This document shows positions 50,020-58,941 of a DNA stretch of 64,000 bases, in pieces. Position numbers and translations under genes: made by a program. The stretch is from positions 203,141-267,140 of the forward strand of contig NW_003202288.1 of NCBI RefSeq assembly GCF_000006405.1. Direction: 5' to 3'. The notes under the pieces were generated by a model. It did no database searches. It saw only the letters and a program-made list of their open reading frames with translations, and was not told where the DNA came from. This DNA is from Perkinsus marinus ATCC 50983 (lineage: Eukaryota > Perkinsozoa > Perkinsida > Perkinsidae). The first letter of the stretch is position 1. Every line of letters starts with the position of its first letter.

Positions 50020-51551
50020 TGGCGACACCTGGGAGATCTCCCCCTCCCCCCGCTACCACCGTCATATCTACTGATCATCAATCTGATCTACAAAGGCTTC
50101 GTCGTGAGCTTGCCAGGGCTCGCCGCTGCCTAGCCCAAGTTCGTGAAGACCTTAATAATGTGATCGACGACGGTTCGGACGACAACTCGCAGGTTCTGGA
50201 CGACTTACAAGGGCGCGAATCTGCCGCCCTGGCCCGTATCCCTGAGATCGAGACTAGCATGGCTGAGGCTCAGGCTACCATCGACGCTGAGCTCAGTGAT
50301 CTGGCCCGTCAAGCAGGATTGTCACGTGCAATCCAAGCTCGTTTGAGCATCGAGGATCAGAATACGACTTCTTCACCTCCAAACGATCGTGAGGGAGTCC
50401 TTGAGTCCCCCCAATATGTGAGCTTCACCCCGAGCCGGGCCGGTAACGTGATCGATTCGGTCCCTAGAGTGGATGAACGCCCACCTACAACGTTGGCTGA
50501 CCTGAACCGATTGCCCGTACCTGAAGTGCAGTCTGGTCCTCACGTAGCTTCTCATGTTTCCCTTGTAGAAAATCTGTTCGTGGAGACTGGTGCTGGACAG
50601 TTCAGCGGCTCCGGTTCGTTCGTCCCGCACGCGAAGTTTAAGCTTACCTGCTTTACAAAGTTAGCGACGAGTCTGAAGCCATGCCCTGCAGCATTGGCTG
50701 TCGCTCATGAGGTGGCAAGGACAACGAGGTATGATTGGGCTTCTATTCGTCATGAACTCTGGCAGCAGTTCTCTCGTAAGGACCAGCTGAGGGACGAGTA
50801 CCGTTCGGCTCTCCAGTCCTTGAAGTTCGGGGGCTTGGAGCACGCGGATGACTTCCTTCGGAAATGCTCGGCACTCTACCATCTTTATCAAGACGTTTAT
50901 AAGGATGAGGCCTCCGAGAGAAGGGTTATGGTTCGCGCGGTTGTCAATAAGTTGCCTGAGAATCTACGCTTGGATGTGATCGAGTCCGTCCACCACTCCA
51001 TCGGTGTGTCGCGTGACACCGAATGTACCACCTCTGAGGATCTGGAGTGGGAGCTCCTTTTGCCCTTCGATGGCGTTCGTGTGGGACCGACTGTAGTGAG
51101 GTGCATAAGGAAGAGCTGTCGTGTCTTCCGTGATGCTTCGATTAAGCTTACTCCACAGTCAAGTTCTTCAAAGGCGTCTGAGAAGGAGGCTGCACGCACA
51201 ACTTTGCACACGCGTGCCGCCATTGACACTCTCTCCCAATTACACGACGGGAACCCCAAGCATAAGAGAGAGAATCTGTCAAAGTGGGCTTCTAAGTTTG
51301 CGGCTGTCTATGTGATCGGTGGGCCTGGGGTACAAGGCCCCTCTGATAAAGTGGTTCGCTCGGATGAGTCTAAGACAATCTCACTTCGTTCGGGAAAAGG
51401 ACAGCTGTGGTTCGTGGCCTACAACAACAAGACTGAAGGTCTCAATGCTGTTAAAGAGATTGAAAGTGATCAGTTTCGAATCAGACCCTTCCAATTCCGA
51501 GGGCGCCAAGTCGCTGCCGGAGCTAATGCTTCCTCGGAGACGGGAAACTAG
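50019..51551 (+). CDS. Gag protein of element 2
   Basis: 510 codons from the ATG at 50019, whose A is the last base of the LTR, to TAG 51549-51551. The frame is open upstream into the LTR, but the ATG directly after the spliced leader is the natural start. Residues about 20-90 (RLRRELARARRCLAQVRED and on) look like a coiled coil. Residues about 230-330 (WASIRHELWQQFSRKDQLRD, LKFGGLEHADDFLRKCSALY, VVNKLPENLRLDVI) resemble the helical capsid core of retrotransposon Gag proteins. No CCHC zinc knuckle is seen, unlike element 1. Translation of pol depends on slippage near the last codons. Confidence 0.9.
   Translation: MATPGRSPPPPATTVISTDHQSDLQRLRRELARARRCLAQVREDLNNVIDDGSDDNSQVLDDLQGRESAALARIPEIETSMAEAQATIDAELSDLARQAGLSRAIQARLSIEDQNTTSSPPNDREGVLESPQYVSFTPSRAGNVIDSVPRVDERPPTTLADLNRLPVPEVQSGPHVASHVSLVENLFVETGAGQFSGSGSFVPHAKFKLTCFTKLATSLKPCPAALAVAHEVARTTRYDWASIRHELWQQFSRKDQLRDEYRSALQSLKFGGLEHADDFLRKCSALYHLYQDVYKDEASERRVMVRAVVNKLPENLRLDVIESVHHSIGVSRDTECTTSEDLEWELLLPFDGVRVGPTVVRCIRKSCRVFRDASIKLTPQSSSSKASEKEAARTTLHTRAAIDTLSQLHDGNPKHKRENLSKWASKFAAVYVIGGPGVQGPSDKVVRSDESKTISLRSGKGQLWFVAYNNKTEGLNAVKEIESDQFRIRPFQFRGRQVAAGANASSETGN
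50020..50034 (+). promoter_or_regulatory. Candidate primer-binding site of element 2
   Basis: TGGCGACACCTGGGA begins at the first base after the LTR, as expected of a tRNA primer site, and starts with TGG. It overlaps the gag start codon, so the primer site encodes the first residues of Gag. Confidence 0.5.
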
Positions 51552-54500
51552 ACCGGTCGGCCGAAGATATTTGTGAGACTATTCTTCGAGTCGACCATTC
51601 CGATGATTATGCTGGTGTCTCACATGAACTCGATCTTGTCGAGGATGTACCCTTGTCTACTTTTGATTCTCTGCTCTTTTTAAAGTCTAAGCGCCATCCG
51701 CCTGAAGTTATTATACGCGGGAAGGTCACTTCCCCCTCGGATGTGCGTTCTACCCTGCCCACACCGGTCTTTATTGATTCGGGGGCCGGTCTTAGCTATC
51801 TTTTGTTGTCGGACTCGTCAGATCTGTGCTGCGTCCCTGGCTCTCCGTTCGAGAAGTGTGAAGCAGATTTGAGCTCTGTTCGCCTTGCTGATGGTTCTAG
51901 GCGTGAAGTGTCCGCCGTCGTGGAAACCATCCTTGGATTGTTCCCGCATGATTGTGCTGATCCTCTTGTCCTGGGCGGGGTTCGTATCCGACTCCGTGTT
52001 TTGGTTGTGAAATCTTTCTGGAGAGGTTCTTCTACTTGGTGTGTACTTGCGGGTCGAAATCTACTGTCCTACTGGCAACTCGAGATTCGTGGTTCGTCTT
52101 ATGCTGCCGTTCGTGGGGTCTGCGTATATCAGAACGCTGTGAGAGATCCTTCCTACCCGTCGAGTGACGACCTGAGTATCTTGCAAGTGCTTCCTGAAGG
52201 CAGTGAACCTCCTGATTTGAACCTACCTGGTGTTCGTGTACAGCCCTCTTGTGACGATTCTGTTGATCTTGGCTTCCCTATCCCGTTGGGTACCAAGACT
52301 ATTAGCCGTGTGATGGACGTTCTGAATGCCCTTTGTGACGAGGGATGGGCTCCTCTGTTGAAATGTCCTGGCGATCGTCTCTCCGTTCGATTACGTGAGC
52401 TGTTACCAGTTGAGGTTCGTGACACTCTCCAACAATGTTACACATTTGAAATCAAGTTTGCTGGTTTTGAAAGTGGTTCCGTGCGCGAAACGCGGAACTA
52501 TGCTGGTGCTCTGTACGATCGTTTATCCGCTGAAAATCGAAAAGCGTACTTTGATCTTATCGAGGACTACGTGAAACGTTCTTGGTGGGTTCGAGCTCCG
52601 TCGGTAGTACCGACTATTTCTTCCATGTCTCCAGTCATACCTGTGTTCATAGTCGGTCCTTCGATGAACAGGAAGCCACGGTTGGTGTTGGACTGCCGAG
52701 AACTGAATCGCGGTCTCCCTAAGGCCAGTAGTGAGGCGCCTGATGCCTTTGTAGTTATAGGCTGTCTGCGGTGGCAGTCCCCACCAGTGATGGCGACTGT
52801 CGATGCTAAGCAAGCCTTCTATCGGGTTCGGTTGGAGAATTTAATTCTACAGCTAGGTGCTGCTACTTCCACGTATTGGAGTTCGCGTATGTGTTTTGGT
52901 CTGGTCTTTGGTCCCTGTGGTCTCTTGAGCTCGTTCGGCAAGCTGGTTGCAGCCATATCTTGTCTTTTCATGGTATGTCTCTGGAGCTTGTTTGTCGACG
53001 ACTTCGTCATCGGCGGTAGTTCTGATGCTGTTATTAATAATGTGAAGGTTTTGCTCTTCGCCATGTTTACGTGTGGCTTTGGCGTCCAGCTTGCAAAGCT
53101 CCGGTTCATTTGTTGTGCTTCTGTGCGTGACGCCGTGACTTGGCTCCTGTCTTCTCTCGGTGTTCCTATCTCTGAGAAGCTTCCCGTGCTCGGAGTTAAC
53201 TTCTATTATATTGATGATAACTTGGTTCTGTCGTGTGATAGATCGTCTCGACTCCAATCGGTGCGTGACTTTGTGGTTTCTGATACCTCGTTCGAGACTT
53301 CCAAGTCTGAGATTTACTCCATCTGTGGAAAAATCGGTTTTGATCCCGCAAAGTGTCACCCTGATTGCCGAGCAGCTGCTGATGCTATGCGTGCTTTGAT
53401 TGGTAAAGCTTTCAACAAAGAGCCCTGGTCTGAGAGAATTAACCTTGTTACCTCAATGACTACAGCTCAGTTCGCGGTTTTCACTGCTCTTCTGACGTGG
53501 ATGCGTGAACTCACTGATAATTGTGATTGTTCTCATACTTCTCCCTGTTCGTCGTCATCTGAGCCGATCTCTGCTCTAACATTGGCGTGCGATGCTTCCC
53601 GATCGGGCGGAGGATTTTTGATTGTGTCTTCCACCGAGGGGGGCGGAGATAAGAGCGATGATTTCGATATATCTTCTAGCCCTGTGATCTGTAGTGAAGC
53701 GTTTCGTTGGTCTAAACGCCAGCGTCTGTACCACTCAAATAGGAGAGAATTGATGACTCTTCTGTTGGGTCTGCGAACTTTGAGTAAACTCCTGGCTCAC
53801 CACGTTGAGCACTGTGTCTGTCGTGAGCCTTTATCGATTTCGGTTCGCTCGGACAATCGTGCTTGTATAGCTTGGTCAGCACAAGACGCCTCTAGTTTGT
53901 TCATGCGGAGTAAGGCCGTTGAGAAGCGCGCTATTGGCCGTCTTATCCTCGCTATTGCGGATGAGATCAAGTTTTTGAGGCGCCATGCTTCAGTTTCCGT
54001 TCTGCATGTTGAGGGTTCGCTGAATCTTGAGGCGGATCGCCTGTCACGTTTGTTCGATCGTCCAATTGGCAATGGTCTATCACTGGCGGACGCGCTAGCA
54101 GGCGACGTTGAGTCTGAAGAGATTTTCTGGCCTACGGATGATGATGAAGAAACCAAGGACTTGTTATGCATTTTGATCGACGACTTCAGCGATGACTCTG
54201 CAAGGTCGGCTTTGGACCGTTCGCGGTTGTTCTCTGAGTTGGAGCTCGAGAATGTGGCCTCTGATCTCGGTGCTGACTTGATCGCTCTTTTTCCTTCTGA
54301 AGTATCTTCTTCATCTTTCGCTGACCAGATATCTCATCAGTGCTATGACTTGTCCCAAGTATTTCATACCGTTAAGGCTCTTAGATTTATCTTGAGAGTA
54401 CTGAAGGCCAACTGTAAAGGACGTGAGGCTTTGGAGGAACTCGAGTATCCAAGTCTTCCTAATGACCGTGATATTCGCGCTTTGGTTCATTCCGCACAAC

Positions 54501-56179
54501 AGTCCGATGACATCTGTTCGAGACTAATTCGAGAGAGCCCCACTCCTTCTGGTCCCTATGTTCAGGACAACAATCTGGTAGTCTTCCGGTCTGGTACTCC
54601 GTTTGGATTCGAGCTGCGACAGTTCGTGATACCTAAGTCTTCTGTCGCTCTTCGTGAGAAAATTTTGCTCGAAGCTCATCGTCGTTGTGGACATCAAGGT
54701 CTGCGACCATCTCTGTCTTACGTTGAGGACTTCCATTTGCCTTCGGGCACGAGTCAGATGAGAGATCTTCTTCGCTTATGCGTTGTCTGTCGAACGTTGA
54801 GAGCTCGTCGTTATTGGAATGCTCTTCCTTCCGTTCGTACCGACGTTGTAGAATTGAACACGAAGTGTCCGTATTATAAGGTCGCTATTGATTATTATGC
54901 TGTCGGCGACAAGATTAAATTGTTGTCTGCTATGTGTTGCTTCTCGAAGCACATCTCCTTCTTTCGAGTGGAATCGGAGACTTCGGAAGAAGCTCTAAGA
55001 GTGTTGAAGATTCTCCAACTCCGCACAGGGGGTGTTCGTATCATTCGTAGCGATCGAGCGTCGTATTTCCGTTCTGTGTCGAACTTCATCGATCGCGCTG
55101 CTACTTTGTTGAATGCATCCGTGGAGCTTACATCTAGTCGTTCGCCATGGGAGCTCGGTTCTGAAAAGCTGCATGATATCGCAGGAGATCGCTTGAGAGT
55201 TCTCTTGTGGAGTTCTGCTGGCCGATGGCCTGATGATTCCGTTCGTGAGCAACAACTTCTCGAGGAGCTCATGCTTCTGATGAATACGAGACCATTGGGT
55301 ACTTATTATGTGAGCGAGAACGGCTCGGACGTGATCACCCCTGATGCTTTATGTTATGGTCGTACTCGTCGACTCGGTTGTCTGTATTCCGGTTCGACTA
55401 TGGACGATGCTGAGTTTGCTACTAACTTCGCGCCATACCGCGTCAAAGCGTTCCGCAACGCCTTTGTGTCTTGGCTCTGGAGTGAGTTAAAGAAGCACTC
55501 GTGCTCTTCGGTTCGCGCTAAGTCCCACGGTGTCACCCCCGCTGAGTTCGCTCCTGGCGATGCCGTACTAGTCTACATGTGTGGTAGAAAACTTGGTATG
55601 TCCTTTCGTCTTGGTCATGTTATCGAACTGGTATCTGGCCGTCGAGTCCGAGTTCGATTCCCTTCCGGTTTGATCACCCTGGAGAATCTGTATAACATCG
55701 TTCTTTTGCGAGCGCACTCTCACATTAGCCCCGAGCAGTCTAATGTTAGTCGAGTTGGTATGCCTATTGTGCTGGGCTCTGGTTCGTGTGAGCGTGAAGC
55801 CGAGATTTGCTTTGATCCCTGTAACTATTCAGGTGAGGTTTGGGTCAAGCTCACGAACGGTGATGCGCCTGAGATTGTTGACCTGTCCTCTGCTGTGTGG
55901 CGACCCGGGTCGCTCTCATCGACCGACTCGGATCACCAAGGGGGGCGTGATAGTACTAAAGACAACTGTGATACTACTCTTCCGAGCTTAGTTGGTATGC
56001 GTCTCAGTGTACTATATGATGTAATCATTCCCGGTCGTAAACGACCGCAAAAGCGTTATTATAGGGGTACGGTTGTTGCTGTTCGTGCCTCCGGTGATGT
56101 TGATATCGAGTGGGATGATATCCATAGTGAAATTTCTACTCTTGACTTATCCTCGGCTACTTATCACATCGTGCGCTGA
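51527..56179 (+). CDS. Pol polyprotein of element 2 (protease, RT, RNase H, integrase)
   Basis: The frame is -1 relative to gag, open from 51527 and overlapping gag by 25 bases; it has no ATG of its own near the start. Domains: aspartic protease FIDSGAGLSYLLL (about 51770); RT LVLDCRELNRGLPK (52682), TVDAKQAFYRVRL and FVDDFVIGG (52988); RNase H LACDASRSGGGF (53583), NRRELMTLLLGL, VRSDNRACIAW and EADRLSR (54030); integrase zinc finger HRRCGHQG...CVVC (54678-54790), core IDYY (54887), IIRSDRASYF (55042) and ELGSEK (55152), then MNTRPLGTYYV and GDAVLVYMCGR as in BEL/Pao elements. The last 77 codons lie in the 3' LTR and encode a small beta-rich segment (KRYYRGTVVAVRASGDVDIE) resembling SH3/Tudor-like barrels. 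Stop TGA at 56177-56179. Confidence 0.93.
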   Translation, partial: CFLGDGKLDRSAEDICETILRVDHSDDYAGVSHELDLVEDVPLSTFDSLLFLKSKRHPPEVIIRGKVTSPSDVRSTLPTPVFIDSGAGLSYLLLSDSSDLCCVPGSPFEKCEADLSSVRLADGSRREVSAVVETILGLFPHDCADPLVLGGVRIRLRVLVVKSFWRGSSTWCVLAGRNLLSYWQLEIRGSSYAAVRGVCVYQNAVRDPSYPSSDDLSILQVLPEGSEPPDLNLPGVRVQPSCDDSVDLGFPIPLGTKTISRVMDVLNALCDEGWAPLLKCPGDRLSVRLRELLPVEVRDTLQQCYTFEIKFAGFESGSVRETRNYAGALYDRLSAENRKAYFDLIEDYVKRSWWVRAPSVVPTISSMSPVIPVFIVGPSMNRKPRLVLDCRELNRGLPKASSEAPDAFVVIGCLRWQSPPVMATVDAKQAFYRVRLENLILQLGAATSTYWSSRMCFGLVFGPCGLLSSFGKLVAAISCLFMVCLWSLFVDDFVIGGSSDAVINNVKVLLFAMFTCGFGVQLAKLRFICCASVRDAVTWLLSSLGVPISEKLPVLGVNFYYIDDNLVLSCDRSSRLQSVRDFVVSDTSFETSKSEIYSICGKIGFDPAKCHPDCRAAADAMRALIGKAFNKEPWSERINLVTSMTTAQFAVFTALLTWMRELTDNCDCSHTSPCSSSSEPISALTLACDASRSGGGFLIVSSTEGGGDKSDDFDISSSPVICSEAFRWSKRQRLYHSNRRELMTLLLGLRTLSKLLAHHVEHCVCREPLSISVRSDNRACIAWSAQDASSLFMRSKAVEKRAIGRLILAIADEIKFLRRHASVSVLHVEGSLNLEADRLSRLFDRPIGNGLSLADALAGDVESEEIFWPTDDDEETKDLLCILIDDFSDDSARSALDRSRLFSELELENVASDLGADLIALFPSEVSSSSFADQISHQCYDLSQVFHTVKALRFILRVLKANCKGREALEELEYPSLPNDRDIRALVHSAQQSDDICSRLIRESPTPSGPYVQDNNLVVFRSGTPFGFELRQFVIPKSSVALREKILLEAHRRCGHQGLRPSLSYVEDFHLPSGTSQMRDLLRLCVVCRTLRARRYWNALPSVRTDVVELNTKCPYYKVAIDYYAVGDKIKLLSAMCCFSKHISFFRVESETSEEALRVLKILQLRTGGVRIIRSDRASYFRSVSNFIDRAATLLNASVELTSSRSPWELGSEKLHDIAGDRLRVLLWSSAGRWPDDSVREQQLLEELMLLMNTRPLGTYYVSENGSDVITPDALCYGRTRRLGCLYSGSTMDDAEFATNFAPYRVKAFRNAFVSWLWSELKKHSCSSVRAKSHGVTPAEFAPGDAVLVYMCGRKLGMSFRLGHVIELVSGRRVRVRFPSGLITLENLYNIVLLRAHSHISPEQSNVSRVGMPIVLGSGSCEREAEICFDPCNYSGEVWVKLTNGDAPEIVDLSSAVWRPGSLSSTDSDHQGGRDSTKDNCDTTLPSLVGMRLSVLYDVIIPGRKRPQKRYYRGTVVAVRASGDVDIEWDDIHSEISTLDLSSATYHIVR
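51542..51596 (+). promoter_or_regulatory. -1 ribosomal frameshift signal between gag and pol
   Basis: The heptamer GGGAAAC (51542-51548) has the X XXY YYZ form in the gag frame (G GGA AAC) and stands directly before the gag TAG. Six bases later a stem-loop begins: GGTCG (51555-51559) pairs with CGACC (51592-51596), and CGAAGA (51562-51567) pairs with TCTTCG (51583-51588), an 11-bp stem with a small internal loop. Slippage by -1 enters the pol frame, which is open from 51527. Confidence 0.85.
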
Positions 56180-56311
56180 TCAGGGGCGCCCGCTTGTTCT
56201 TGATCGATACGCGAGCCCCTGCGCGATGTGCGTACGTGCGTAGTTAACCAGATCCTTTGTTGGATAACTCCGTAGCCATCTTGGCTCAAGTTTCGTTTGT
56301 TAATCCTATTA
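55948..56311 (+). repeat. 3' LTR of element 2
   Basis: 364 bp, one visible mismatch to the 5' LTR. Its first 232 bases are the end of the pol gene. The spliced leader is at 56269-56290. Confidence 0.95.
56269..56290 (+). promoter_or_regulatory. Spliced-leader sequence in the 3' LTR
   Basis: Same 22 bases as at 49977-49998. Twenty-one bases remain between it and the LTR end. Confidence 0.9.
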
Positions 56312-56313
56312 CA

Positions 56314-56643
56314 TCAAACGCCATAGTGAGCATATACTAATTTCCGATACCGCTCCTTTTCCTCATCGTCAGCCCAACAATGGTCGAAGGCGATCGTAAC
56401 CATACTTCCAACTTTGTGGGCATCAAAATGGAGACGATCCACCAAGATGGACAGTTCTCTCGTGAGATCGGTGGAGAAGACCGGACCGCCATCAGTGCTG
56501 ATGCTGACACTAAGACCATCCTCAATGAACCTCTTGATGGGATGCTTGTTCCAGTCTAAACTGTCCAGGGTTGGCTTCTCTGGATGCACTTGGGGTAGAC
56601 AGACGGCCTCCGTGTCCAATAGGCGGTATTGGGTATGCGGCAT
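56314..56643 (-). pseudogene. Adenosine-deaminase-like C-terminal exon or fragment
   Basis: The minus-strand frame ends at TGA 56314-56316. It reads DSLDWNKHPIKRFIEDGLSV then SISTDGGPVFSTDLTRELSI and ends DDEEKERYRKLVYAHYGV. This follows the C-terminus of adenosine deaminases, where HPI..F, the STDDP zinc/substrate loop and a closing helix occur in this order. Here the loop reads STDGGP: the first Asp (zinc ligand in the family) is kept and the second (substrate contact) is Gly. The N-terminal zinc histidine motif (HxH) was not found upstream, where two palindromes interrupt the region. It is either a last exon of a longer gene or a fragment. Element 2 ends two bases after the stop. Confidence 0.55.
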
Positions 56644-56656
56644 AAGTTATGCCGCA
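56636..56656. repeat. Perfect palindrome, 10-bp arms
   Basis: TGCGGCATAA, centre G, TTATGCCGCA. It lies at the upstream border of the adenosine-deaminase-like fragment. Confidence 0.9.
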
Positions 56657-56672
56657 GAGCCTGGTGAACCTC

Positions 56673-56701
56673 GACTACAGGCATAGCCTATGCCTGTAGT
56701 C
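56673..56701. repeat. Perfect palindrome, 14-bp arms
   Basis: GACTACAGGCATAG, centre C, CTATGCCTGTAGTC. Confidence 0.95.
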
Positions 56702-57101
56702 AACGTGAGAGAAGTCAGGGCCTCGAACACACTTAGAGATATAGTTAAGCCACGTTGGCTTCAATCGCGAAAATGATTTCTGAAAGGTGTACCAGTCACT
56801 ATGTTGCCCCCTTTTGACCGGAAAGTTGGTCTGAGTGCAAGTGAGATGTGAGGGGTCAGTGAGTGTACCCAACTGCCTCTCGACGTCGTGGAGAAACAAG
56901 CGCTTTGCACAGCGCATGAACACATGTTTGCACGACATGCTCGTTGGGAGACCGCCCTCAATGGCAACTAGGATGATGTTGGCAGCGCCGTGAAAGGCGG
57001 TTGAGTCGTCCGGCCGAGGATGCTCTGATCCAACAGGTTTTTGACTACAGTAATGATGACCCACCAAGTGATGTAATGTCTACCAAGTTGGAATTTTCGC
57101 T

Positions 57102-57310
57102 CTCCCGACTGAACAGAACTCGATGCCATGAATATCCTATCTCAAGCTACTAATCGCTACGAAATCAACTATCCATAACGATGTATGTATGAACAAGCGA
57201 AGGAAAGGCAACGCTTCACAGACCATATGCACGCTTGAGGACTATGGAGCGTCCTCAATCTCATCAGAGATTCTGTCACAATTTGTTCGAAGAATCATCA
57301 TCAGGGCACG
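57102..57310. repeat. Partial copy of the sequence downstream of the aspartic protease gene
   Basis: Blocks such as AACTCGATGCCATGA, GGACTATGGAGCGTCCTCAA and TCTGTCACAAT recur in order at 58755-58915, next to the protease stop codon. A diverged segmental duplication or a shared 3' UTR element explains this. Confidence 0.6.
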
Positions 57311-57322
57311 CTTCACCCGGTG

Positions 57323-57373
57323 CAAATAACTAATGCGATGCGGTGAAGTTCACCGCATCGCATTAGTTATTTG
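57323..57373. repeat. Perfect palindrome, 25-bp arms
   Basis: The left arm starts CAAATAACTAATGCGATGCG, and the arms meet at GGTGAA-G-TTCACC with a single centre base at 57348. No mismatch in 25 bp. Confidence 0.97.
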
Positions 57374-57621
57374 GGAGTGTTGGGTGAGACTGAGTGTTAG
57401 CCAACTAGGCAGCAGAGGGCGGTGATGATACCGAACCTCACAACACGCCGTGCATTGGCTCAACACCACAGTCACATTGCCTAGCACGCAGGCACATAGG
57501 CAATGTCCCCCAAACAACTAGTAAAGGTAAAAGAAAAATTCCAGGGTAGAACCGGCTCGAGATGCTCCTGGACAACCAGATTGCTGTCACTTCAGTCTCG
57601 ACCGGTTGCACCACTTTCTGG

Positions 57622-57895
57622 TGTGAGAACCAAGATAACTCTCTTGCTATCTTGCTCTCTCTCGTAGTGGTTCACTATCATTCAATACCACTCAGTTCTC
57701 ATACACTCACTATGATGATTCTTGCATTCTTTATATCCTGTATATCTCTCACTCGCCCCAGTGAAACGAATAGATGCGTTTCACGGCATACTGCACCCCA
57801 CACACTACGACTATCGTGGTTATTAATCTGTTATCATTCACTCATCATGGCTTCGGGTTCATCAAACGGATCAGGGTCACCACAGAGCCACAACA
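57622..57895 (+). repeat. Solo LTR of the element 1 family
   Basis: 274 bp starting TGTGAGAACCAAGATAAC and ending CAGAGCCACAACA, with a few changes from the LTRs of element 1 and in the opposite orientation. The flanks are CTGG on both sides (57618-57621 and 57896-57899), a 4-bp target duplication. It was left after recombination between two LTRs. Confidence 0.95.
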
Positions 57896-57899
57896 CTGG

Positions 57900-58754
57900 T
57901 TCTGAAGTCGATCACAATGGCGTGCGCTACGCACGTACGAGCGATACTTGTTATGCTTGCTTGAATTTGCCCCATGCAAGCCTGGACCTTCACAAAATCC
58001 AGCTGCCGCGGCTAAGCTCCGACAATGGGAAGGCGAGCTGTGAAGCAGGGAGCCGCTCGGCCGGTTCGACTGCACGAAGCCGCAGAACTAGCCGAGATTG
58101 CTGCGCAATATTGTTCTCGTTCGAAGGCTAGTCGAACGATTCGCGAACGTGTTCCTCGTGTTGTGTGTTTCTGCAGCTACTGGGTGGGAGACGTTTGTGA
58201 AACCGCGACCAGTAGCTCAGATGCCCGACCATGCTCAAACCACAGGCACTGACGGCTCGGAGGTATCAGTGGTGGTGTTTCTGAGGGTCAAAAGTTACCG
58301 TCGACAATTTGGAAAATTTTGTACTCTCATTTTTGGTTTGAGCTGACCCTCGGCTTCTCACAGGTTGAGGTTGAACCTTCCCACGGTGGTTGAAGCTGAG
58401 TCAGGTCGAAAAGTCTCCGGTTTGGGGTCTTCCCTAGGTGGTTTGGGAGGGAAAAAAACCGTGAAGAGCAAGCCCTTGCTTGTCTCTTGAGCCAAGCTGA
58501 CAGATACGAGTTTCTGTCAGCTTGCTCAACATACATTTGATTATGTTGCACCCGCTGCAATGGTTGATCGATTTCAAGCTATGCACGAAAAAACAATTGT
58601 GTTCTGGAGCGGCGCACTTCTGCTCTCCGCCCGGAGTCGGAGCTTGCTCGGCGTGGATTTTGACCGGTCAAACCTGTTTCACCACCAGTCCTTTTGTGAC
58701 TGGAGGTTCCATGATTGACCTTGCACACAATAGTGTTGGAATTTGTAGAACTGC
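57900..58754. other. Intergenic stretch
   Basis: Open frames exist (for example 58025-58252, reading MGRRAVKQGAARPVRLHEAA) but I recognise none. A hairpin lies at 58493-58524 (arms CAAGCTGACAGA / TCTGTCAGCTTG). Confidence 0.35.
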
Positions 58755-58941
58755 AAAACTCGATGCCATGATGGTCTCAATGAACTCTGACTAAAGAAGA
58801 AAAATATACAATTCACGGGTTATGTGCGCGCGTGCGGACTATGGAGCATCCTCAATCTCTCCCAAATAGTATCGTCACAATACTGGTCGAAACTATTCTG
58901 AATAATAACTTTAACGATCTTAACCGAAGAAAAGAAATTGC

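Larger units (their letters stand above)
49656..56311 (+). mobile_element. Complete BEL/Pao-like LTR retrotransposon, element 2, carrying a spliced leader
   Basis: Two 364-bp direct repeats (49656-50019 and 55948-56311) differ by one base that I can see (CCCTACGCG vs CCCTGCGCG), so the insertion is young. Ends are TGATAG...CTATTA, not the common TG...CA; the outside bases share only CAT. Between them are gag (510 codons) and pol joined by a -1 frameshift signal. Pol order is protease, RT, RNase H, integrase, with BEL/Pao-like features. Both LTRs contain the spliced leader of dinoflagellates and Perkinsus. The right end is two bases from the stop codon of an adenosine-deaminase-like exon. Confidence 0.95.

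Noticed and set aside
56675-57067. 130-codon minus-strand frame upstream of the adenosine-deaminase-like exon as its N-terminal part
   Set aside because: No HxH zinc motif or other deaminase block in any minus frame there; a palindrome interrupts it.
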